Part shown: positions 56,642 to 64,000 of the stretch, in pieces | Numbering within the stretch: position 1 is the first letter of the stretch | Layout of the letters: the number at the start of each line of letters is the position of its first letter | Source of the DNA: Lytechinus variegatus | Lineage: Eukaryota; Echinodermata; Echinoidea; Temnopleuroida; Toxopneustidae | Assembly (NCBI RefSeq): GCF_018143015.1 | Contig: NC_054756.1 | Span: forward strand, 21,633,298 to 21,697,297 | DNA length: 64,000 nucleotides | Direction of reading: 5' to 3' | Made by a program: the position numbers and the translations under genes | The notes under the pieces: generated by a model | Seen by the model: the letters and a program-made list of their open reading frames with translations, nothing else | The model's database searches: none | Told to the model about the DNA's origin: nothing

Positions 56642-57174
56642 TTATTCTGGGTCAATATACCCGTCGTCGCTGCAGTCCGATTCCTGATCTTCGAAGCCTT
56701 CCAGCTGACCTGCGTGCGTTTCGTCAGAAATGATTTGGTACAGAGGGTATTCACATTTATGAATGTAGTCCTCTTCTGATGAAGAATATTTAGAAGAGTC
56801 GGGAACTGCGTCTGTTGGACCGCCTAAACCTGGAACTGTGCGTGTGCCTTGAGCTTGGGCGATGCAGTCAGGAATGCTGTAATGTCTGGAATCTGCTTCC
56901 AACGCACGTGTTGGACAGTCGTTACCTTCGGATCCAGGGTTTGGTGCTACTTGCATTATCAGCGTCGTGTAGTCTTCAGTTCTTCTAGTATCATCAACAA
57001 TGTACGTCGAGTATCGATGGTCCGAGCTTTCAGGTGATGGAGGCAGGCCTGTTGGCGGGGAAGGCGGTCTTGCTAGACATCTTGGAAGATAATAAATCGT
57101 GAGGGCCACAACTACGGTAATGAGGAGGGTGACAGGAACAGGAATGACAAGACAGAGGCCAAGATAAGACAGAC
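56642..57174 (-). CDS. Gene C exon 5: transmembrane helix and cytoplasmic tail
   Basis: Starts after AAATTCTGGCAG in phase 1, with the same GTCT exon start as gene B. Encodes GLSYLGLCLVIPVPV, then TLLITVVVALTIYY, a PRCLARPP junction, and an acidic tail ending SDDGYIDPE. Nine tyrosines lie in the tail; YTTL and YQII fit YxxL/I SH2-type sites, without the preceding residue of a strict ITIM. Confidence 0.8.
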
Positions 57175-60100
57175 CTGCCAGAATTTAACAAGGAAACAAA
57201 TACTAAAGTAGGAATGAAAGCAGACGGCAGACGTTTGCTTTTAAAGTAAAATCAAACAATTATATAAAAAAGAGTAATAATTGACTAAAATTCGTCAAGA
57301 AAAGAAGTACTGATGGCTTAATTTTGAGCTCAGTGTCATCCAATGCGAGAAACATCTCTATACGTTGTCCTTCATCATTAGTATGATGTTCACAGTTATG
57401 TTCACTTATCATGAAACTTTAGAAAATGACTATTTATCAATGTAGCTGTATACATACATGTATTATTTTGGTGTAGCTCGTATAACTGCAACTATAATGA
57501 TTACAATAATAGTATCGACATCATGGTCAATGTAGAGTTGTGGATTTTTTTATATGTGAATTATGCTTCAAGTAATAAATAAATAAATAAAATAAAATGA
57601 CCCGATACTTTTACTTATTTAACAGTTTTAGAATGATGGTAAGGATAATTACACCGAATATGCCTTCTTGTTGTTCTTATTTCAGCAATGATCTCGTTAT
57701 ACTCTTTTAATCGTCTTATGTATAAGAACGAATGTATTACGTGCATGCCAGTATTTTGTATTAATTTTGTCTCTCCTTGATAATATGTATATTTGTAATT
57801 TGTATGTTTGCATGTAAACAAAATGAATTTCCATTAAGTTGGACAATAAAACATTATTATATATTATATTTTTATATATAAGGCCATTCAAATAAATTTC
57901 AGAACTCTGTCATTGGTTGGTGGACTTTCGTCTGACCTTCATCGATATTATTTCGCACATTTTTGTTTTAATTCAAATTTAACTCAATGCCATGTTGAAC
58001 TGTCACCTTTAAAAGATGATAAACGCTTTTTGCTCGAACTAGCCAGAAAATTCGATTTATTATCAGACTATATTTTTTTTCCTGTACATAGCTTTACTGT
58101 TGTTGATTGAAACTTATGAAGATAAGATAAAAAGAAAAAATGAAAACAAATACGTGCATGGGAATATGATATAATAAATCATCAAACAAAGCTAATATTG
58201 TGCATTATTTTGGAGTGCTTTATAATTTCAATCTTGAAAACGTCTAAAAAGAGTCAAGTCATAGTAATTTGAACGTATGTGTCAGGAAATCGGTGACCTC
58301 TTTAGTAAAACGGTATAAACCAAAATGATAATCATATTCTGATATGTAGTCAATCGAATACTTGTTTCAGTACCTAATAAAATACAACTTCTTAATTGGC
58401 TTCGTAAAAAATCCCACACCATTACATACAATGTTTAATTATAAACACATATCCTCTCACACACACACACCCACACACGTCCACCCACCCACAAACACAC
58501 GCATATAATAAGGATATAAATGTATTTATCAAATTTCATGAGAGGTTCCACCACACCCACCCACCCACACACACCAAAAGATGGATTGTCCTCGCTGTAT
58601 ATGGTCGATCGTATGTGCTGGATGATTGTAAAATATTCACATTTAATTGTTTTATTATTATTTAGCAAATAAAATAACAAAATGCGAATAGCAAACATAA
58701 CTGTTGGTGAATCTGAATAGGGGCCTAACCAGAAAAATCGAAGAATTAGCCTTTATCATGATCTATAATTTTCATCAAAAGATTGACCACGAAATCAAGT
58801 GTACATACTTTTGACCTACCTTCACTCTCCATGTTAGGTAATTCTGTGAGAAAAATACAAAATATTTCATTTCATTTATTTCATATTAAAAACCAATACA
58901 CAAAATTACATAAGAAAGAAAAGGAAAATACATCGTGTATATACATGTGTATACATATATATATATAGAGAGAACAAAAACATACAACAAAATTAAAATA
59001 CGATGGTAAATAATGTGACCGGGGCTAGAAAAAGCAGCGCTTCTCGAGTCTAGCCCCGGCAGAAATGGAGAATACGAGAAGGGAGGAGAGGCCCACCCCG
59101 GGAGCACATACGGTCAGAGGCATTAGGCACTCTGACCGTGACCAACTAAGCTCCCGGAGTAGCTCCCTCCTCCAGTGAGCACCTTAAAATCAACCTAATG
59201 GAAGTGGGGGGGGGGGGGACTGAAAAAAGGGAATTAAAACAAGTTACACACTGATTTTTAATTAATTAAATTAAATTTGAAATTCAATTTAATTTAAAAC
59301 AATCAGTTAAATAAACCTGATGATATGATGCTGATGATGTCGTATCATTAAATTAACGAGCATTTACATCATGATTTTTATGATTATCATCATTGTTGTC
59401 ATAATTATTTTCATTATTATTACAATTATTATTATCTTAATCATCATCATCATCATCGTTATTAATTCTTTCAGTCTCCATTGATGGGGGAAGGGGAGGG
59501 GAGGCATCATTGTAGCTTGTCCAGTATTGTAGTCTCCTCACTAGAATAAATAATACTGAAGGATTTGATTAGCGCACGTATCCATCATGCAAGGTGGTCA
59601 AGGCGCCCCGATATTATCCCGTCTAAGCTAGTCTACCGATTCCGTTGCGCACAGCTTTTTCAAGAATTACTACCTGCCGGTACCCATTTACCTCACCGTG
59701 ATTGAGTGCAGCACAATATGGGTAAATTTCTTGCTGAAGGAAAACACGTCATGGCTTGGAATCGAACCCACGTCCTTTAGATTGAAAGACGACAGTCTTA
59801 ACCACAAGACCACGACACCCTCACATTAAAATACTCCCCAGGTGTGGATGAAAGTAGAATGCTCCCCAGGGAGTGGAGGATATGCATTGGCGGCGGAAGC
59901 CAAAAATTTTAGGAGGGGACAACCCAAGAAAAAAATTTGACAAGCAAAAAAAAAAAAAAAAGGTTCTCAACCTAAAAATTTTAGGGGGGACGCGTAGGAA
60001 ATAAATTGACAAGCAAAAAAAAAAAAAAAAAAAAAGAAAAAAATGTCATCAACCACAAATTTAGGGGGGGGGGGACCGTCCCCCCCTCCTCAAATTTAGG

Positions 60101-61938
60101 GGGGGACACGTCCCCCCCGCTTCCGCCGCCTATGAGGATATGTACACATTATGTGCGGGAATGACTGATTGAATCCGATGACCAGGGTAATATTAATCTG
60201 TAAAGCGTTTAGACACGTCGTTCCTATCAAGTGCTATTTAAAAGCGGATTATTATCGTGCCAATGAGATCCCAGCCACGGATCTCATCATCGCGACGAGA
60301 ATTGTAAGACATCATGTAAGCCTAATTCACGTTGTTGTTTGGACAATTTTCAGCAAATCCTTTATTATTATTGAAATTAGAATTTTGCGATAAATCGGTA
60401 AATAGAGCACGTAGTTATCAAGCTGTATTTAAACCGAAACGCATTTTTATCGTTCTAACATCTAAGAAGTACTCGAGTTAACGCACTGTTTAAAGGTATC
60501 ACTTGACTTTTTTTTTTTTTTTATAAAACAACGTTTATTTACGGTAAAAGCAATCGAAGAAACTGAAAGACCGACGACATTTTGGAGCCGGCGCATGCGC
60601 AGATGGCCGATTATTAGTCGGAAAAGCATCCGTATTCCCAAAACGACAGCCCCATAGGACTGTCATATCTAAAACACATGCACATTACCATATGCCTGAA
60701 TAAATTCGATTCCACCGCATGTTCTGAAGACTTCCCCATTGCTGATACTGCAAGGTACTCCACATTTAACATCACATTCTGCGTCAGTTCTCTGGCATGT
60801 AAACGTCCCACAATAACATAAGTGTCCTCGGGACACTGCTGCAAAGGGGTAGCTGTTGTTTCTGCAACTAATTGTACATTCGTCGATGTCGTTGACAGTC
60901 GAATGTGTTATATTGTGAAAGCATGTGCGATTGTAACAGCCGAGATAGGTCGAATCTGGATAAAGAAAACAAAAATGTAATTTTTTTGCGCAACTAAAAT
61001 GGTAACTCAACCTCATTTGAAAATGCATTTAATGCTAGTTAGATTAGGCGTAGTATTTATTCAAGACAATGATAATTATGTTTGCCATAATGGTAATAAC
61101 ATTTTTTTTTCTCCAACAGAATGATAGGTATGGCCTCTTATTGATCAAGGTTAGTGTACCTATTTTGTAAATGAATGTATTTGAAACAAGATCTTTGCAT
61201 ATGAGCCTATTTGAAAATGCAGCAGCACCATGTCGATAACATCCTGAAATCAAAAATAATGTCCAGGCCCCACTGTTTATAAAACCTGAATAAGTCAAGA
61301 GTTGTCTCATATTGCATATATGCCACATTTTGGTTTTCACGGATTCACGGATGTACATAAGCGGCTCAATCGTTACTTAGAATTTAGGATCTTTTGTCGA
61401 GGGTAGGCATCCAACGTTGAACAGGTTATGTAATGATAGTACACCTATTGCTTACACTACTCGTGATACTTATTACTTACCGAAATCACTGACACCCGAA
61501 ATATGTAACCCTCATAGATTCTATAAGAACTCAGTTACGAAGGGAAGGGGGATGACGATCTAATAATCATGACGATATTTTACTTTCTAATGGCTCTCTC
61601 CCTTTCCTTCTCCACCTTTCTCTTCTCATTATTTTTCTTCTATTTTGCTTTCACTACGTGAACATTATACATGTATAGGGGCACACGGTTGCCTCTGCAC
61701 CTAAGATGTGTCATTATCCCTACTACGAGACCTACCTGTAGCAGAAGGCAACGGTTTAACATACTAAGATTAATTCTCGTAGCTGATTACCTTTAGAGAT
61801 CCTTATGGTCAAGGAATCATCACAGAGAATCTCAAGAACATCCTGATCAATATGTTCGAAAGCTGTCGGCGTGACTACCAAATTAAGACAGGCAGTCAAG
61901 ATGAAGAATATGTTGATTGTCCAGCGTAAATACTTCAT
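56642..61938 (-). CDS. Gene C: WSC-domain single-pass membrane protein (5 exons)
   Basis: Exons on the minus strand: 61791-61938, 61160-61243, 60689-60955, 58820-58843 and 56642-57174. All junctions are GT-AG and phase 1, and the sum is 1056 bases, giving 351 residues plus stop. Parts: signal peptide (MKYLRWTINIFFILTACLNL), a 55-residue N-terminal module spread over exons 1-2 with LCDDSLTIRIS and GCYRHGAAAFSNRLIC, a WSC domain (about 78-166), an 8-residue linker, a transmembrane helix (about 179-203) and a 150-residue tail. The tail has proline-rich PPSPPTGLPPSP and tyrosine sites YTTL (Y243), YPLY (Y317), YQII (Y320) and YIDPE (Y347). The N-terminal module weakly recalls the start of a SUEL-type galactose-binding lectin, but that is uncertain. 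Exon plan and phases match genes A and B. Confidence 0.7.
57175..58819. other. Gene C intron 4
   Basis: AT-rich, no gene recognised. A CA/CCA-rich stretch lies at 58455-58575. Confidence 0.5.
58820..58843 (-). CDS. Gene C exon 4: 8-codon linker micro-exon
   Basis: 24 bases between TTTTTCTCACAG and GTAGGT. Phase 1 at both ends, encoding ELPNMESE. It takes the place of the 23-24 codon linker exon of genes A and B. The splice sites are good but so short an exon needs transcript support; the reading frame is kept with or without it. Confidence 0.5.
58860..59165 (-). repeat. LINE 3' end relic with strong stem-loops
   Basis: Minus-strand tail ATGAAATAAATGAAATG at 58866-58887 resembles the AAATG tail of the open LINE. 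Upstream of it on that strand are a nested stem-loop (59098-59157) and a single one (59019-59059). No coding sequence remains. Confidence 0.5.
59540..59820 (-). repeat. tRNA-derived SINE
   Basis: The minus-strand head (59820 leftward) has GTGGTCTTGTGGTTAAGAC as an A-box region and GTGGGTTCGATTCC as the B box. It is followed by the body word TTCCTTCAGCAAGAAATTTA and TGTGCTGCACTCAAT. The same body occurs at 63440-63770. Confidence 0.7.
59885..60134. mobile_element. 250-bp TIR element with three internal tandem units
   Basis: Ends CATTGGCGGCGGAAGC and GCTTCCGCCGCCTATG are inverted. Inside, the words AAATTTTAGGNGGGGAC, AAATTGACAAGC and an A16-A21 run repeat about three times. No coding capacity. 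The GGCGGCGGAA end is shared with sequence near 17775. Confidence 0.7.
60135..60688. other. Gene C intron 3, left part
   Basis: No gene recognised; a T18 run at about 60510. Confidence 0.5.
60689..60955 (-). CDS. Gene C exon 3: WSC domain
   Basis: 89 codons in phase 1 after TTTTCTTTATCCAG and before GTAATG. The pattern DSTYLGCYNRTC, DECTISCRNNSYPFAAV, CYCGTFTC, KCGVPCSIS and FRTCGGIEFIQAYG is a complete WSC module. It contains the classical CYCG, which genes A and B lack. Confidence 0.85.
61160..61243 (-). CDS. Gene C exon 2
   Basis: 28 codons, phase 1 at both ends, after TTTTTGATTTCAG and before GTACAC. Encodes GCYRHGAAAFSNRLIC and then KDLVSNTFIYKI. With exon 1 it may form a small domain with cysteines. 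There is no counterpart in genes A and B. Confidence 0.6.
   Translation of the reverse strand, partial: DVIDMVLLHFQIGSYAKILFQIHSFTK
61244..61790. other. Gene C intron 1
   Basis: Noncoding; a C/T-rich stretch lies near 61590-61640. Confidence 0.5.
61791..61938 (-). CDS. Gene C exon 1: signal peptide
   Basis: ATG at 61936-61938. Encodes MKYLRWTINIFFILTACLNL, a strong signal peptide, then a polar segment with HIDQDVLEILCDDSLTIRIS. Phase 1 donor AAAG|GTAATC. The next exon enters in matching phase. Confidence 0.7.
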
Positions 61939-62640
61939 CGTCTAGTATCATGTGCTGATGGTGTGTCTGTTCGAATAGATGGTCCATTTGTACCCGCATT
62001 ATCAGCATTGATGAGATCATACCAGTCGTAGCAGGAAGACATATTTCGTAATTCATTGCACTGATATAAAGGCGCCGTATACAATTCTCGTAGAAAAGCG
62101 CCAGAAGAATAGGCCTACTAGCAATAAGTCTTTGTGCAAATTGTATTTTAAGATCCAAGTTCAGTTGAGGAAGTAGTGCCATGTAATCTATGTTCGTAGT
62201 CATGGTTTATTGTTTGGTGGCAGATGTATTCATTTCAATTGAGCGGTTTGATCGATGAATAGTTAGTTTTGATAGTAGGGTTTCTATTGACATAAAGTGG
62301 ATAAGGATAATGGAATATGACAGAGGGCACCCACCTACTTATACGACGGCAATATTGTATTGAAGCTAGGACTGAGTGGGTGTATTGAAGCCTTGCCGAC
62401 ATCCATGCTTTAACGGATGCCTATTTCAATAGATACTGCCAATATTCAAAATAACATGTTGATTATATGAGTAGAGAGTTTGGATAACACAATTTCTTTT
62501 TGACAGGCGATTTTTAAAGAAAGTATTGCTTCTGGATGGACAGTACAGATTTTTTTTTTGAAGACAGAGAATTAGAAAAAAAAGCTCCAAGAACAACAGA
62601 AGCATTAATTGCAATCGACCATGCCTACATGTATGTAGGG
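61939..62640. other. 5' flank of gene C
   Basis: No other gene recognised. A TATAAG-type sequence on the minus strand lies near 62338-62343, about 400 bases before the start codon; it is a weak promoter candidate. Confidence 0.35.
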
Positions 62641-62659
62641 AAAAGAAGAAGATAGAGAT

Positions 62660-62855
62660 TATTTTGTGTAGAGTAATGATAATAAAAATAATAATGATAA
62701 TAATTTTGATATATGATGATGAAAATATTGATGATAATAATAATAAGAAGAAGAAGAAGAAAAGGAAGAATGAAGCAGAAGAAGGAGATGATGAAGAAGA
62801 AGAAGGAGGAGACGAAGAAGAAGACAAATATTAAAAGAGAGAGAGAGAGCATGGA
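62660..62855. repeat. Purine-rich simple repeat
   Basis: GAT/AAT triplets followed by AAG/GAAGAAG and a GA run on the plus strand. The Ser/Leu-rich frames on the other strand are artefacts. Confidence 0.85.
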
Positions 62856-63435
62856 GGGATGTATGTTGTATGTGGGATGTCACTTTTAAACCCATTTCCA
62901 TCTGCTTCCCTTCGCCTTAAACATATTTTTGTTGCATAGGTAAAGCAATATTAATAAAGAAAAAAACAATTCCAAATAGTTAATAATCATGGTGGAAATA
63001 AATCGAAACCGTGCCCTTCAAAGCTATTGAAACATAAACATGACAAAAATCCAAAATATTTGACAATCGTGTGAAAAGATAAGCGATTAAAATAACTTCT
63101 TTATCGACCAGGTTCTACCGAAGAAAAATCATGGGAAAGAAATAGATAAATAGTTTTACGTATATTTTATCCCTTTTTTCAATAATAACGATTGAAATAT
63201 TAATTATTATTAATTGATGGAAAAAATACATCGTACCGTCCTCCTCATCGAACAGGAGCTCAGTAATTTCCGCGTCGATTGTAAATACGGTTTAAAACGA
63301 GAGATCTGATTACGTTTGTGAGCATATTTTGTCTTTGGTTAGTCGTTTTGATTCGAAGTTGAGCAAGTACGTCTGTTAATGAAAACGAACAATAAACTTA
63401 GAATCCAACTAGTGAACACAAAACTATGTATGTAT
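62856..63435. other. No gene recognised
   Basis: AT-rich sequence without coding or repeat signal that I can support. Confidence 0.4.
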
Positions 63436-63439
63436 GTAT

Positions 63440-63770
63440 GTATTATTATGTATAGCATTTATAAGGCGCCAATTATTCTAATTGGCTATTTATATATGAA
63501 TTCTGACAAACATTTCCATGACTCAGTTTACCAATAAATAAATAAATAAATAGATAAATAAATGAATAAATAAATAAATAAATGGCGCACTATTACCCCA
63601 GTTGTAGCTCCAGCTGCCTAAGGCGCCTGGTGCATCTCACCTAGGCTGAGTGCAGCACAATGTGGGTAAATTTCTCGCTGAAGGAAAACACCCCATGGCT
63701 GGGATCCGAATTCCTGGTCCTTCTGATTGAAAGACGAGAGTCTATAACCACTAGACCACGACGTCCCCAC
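63440..63770 (-). repeat. tRNA-derived SINE
   Basis: The minus-strand head at 63768 has GTGGTCTAGTGGTTATAGAC and a degenerate B box (GGAATTCGGATCC). The body TTCCTTCAGCGAGAAATTTA and TGTGCTGCACTCA is shared with the SINE at 59540-59820. An AATAAATAAATA-type microsatellite splits the body (63531-63582). Confidence 0.7.
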
Positions 63771-64000
63771 CAAAGAAAAAAAATATATACAAACATACTT
63801 ATATATGTATGTATGTATATTGTAGCCGAACCGACTTTGTTTCCTGACGAAGTGGTTCGTTTCGTTTCGAATTGGCCCAACCCTTTATTTTGTTTTGACA
63901 ATATATATTTAAAATATCGTCTAAAAGAAGCCCTCATCTGATTAAAGGTAGCATCTACAGGAGGCCCTGGCACTGGGAAGTGGGGGCTGAAGCACCCGCA

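Noticed and set aside
61883-62203. 106-codon minus-strand frame upstream of gene C
   Set aside because: It overlaps the gene C signal peptide exon in another frame and has no family features.
62426-62901. Ser/Leu/Tyr-rich minus-strand frames
   Set aside because: Simple purine repeat on the opposite strand.

Overview
The window looks like AT-rich, repeat-laden genomic DNA from a marine deuterostome, most likely a sea urchin. The reasons are spliced genes for small WSC-domain membrane proteins, CR1/L2-type LINEs, a BEL/Pao element, tRNA-derived SINEs and many MITEs. The species call is inference from gene and repeat types, not from a database match.

Host genes. Three related genes encode secreted-entry, single-pass membrane proteins: signal peptide, one WSC domain, a short linker exon, a transmembrane helix and a cytoplasmic tail rich in tyrosines. 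Gene A (+, 1482-30203, 4 exons, 408 aa) is open throughout. Gene B (+, 40879-44601, 4 exons) is its tandem paralog; its tail is broken by a 1-base deletion and a stop. Gene C (-, 56642-61938, 5 exons, 351 aa) is a more distant relative. All internal introns are phase 1. A choline dehydrogenase-like gene (-, 34420-36113) lies between A and B as one long exon. A small two-exon membrane-protein gene is proposed at 46310-47067 (-).

Mobile DNA. Gene A spans 28.7 kb against 3.7 kb for gene B, almost entirely because of insertions. Intron 1 of A holds a SINE, a LINE with open ORF1 and ORF2 (about 3240-11370) and a TIR element (12128-13290). Intron 2 holds a 12.5-kb composite insertion (15361-27894) flanked by a CTAATG duplication, and gene B keeps the uninterrupted site. 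Inside the composite are a decayed minus-strand LINE, itself split by two TIR elements, plus arrays of two unusual repeat motifs. Other units are: TIR elements at 32124-32970, 37380-38153, 38166-38638, 42963-43218 and 59885-60134; a decayed LINE at 44720-46150; a young BEL/Pao element with 1.42-kb LTRs at 48032-56068; and SINEs at about 1680, 36925, 59540 and 63440.

How it fits together. The A/B/C genes look like a small family of cell-surface WSC receptors whose tails could recruit SH2 proteins (two ITIM-like sites, one YxxM and one YxN in A). The A/B paralog pair also acts as an internal control that dates and bounds the insertions in A. No bacterial-type operons, CRISPR arrays, rRNA genes or true tRNA genes are seen.
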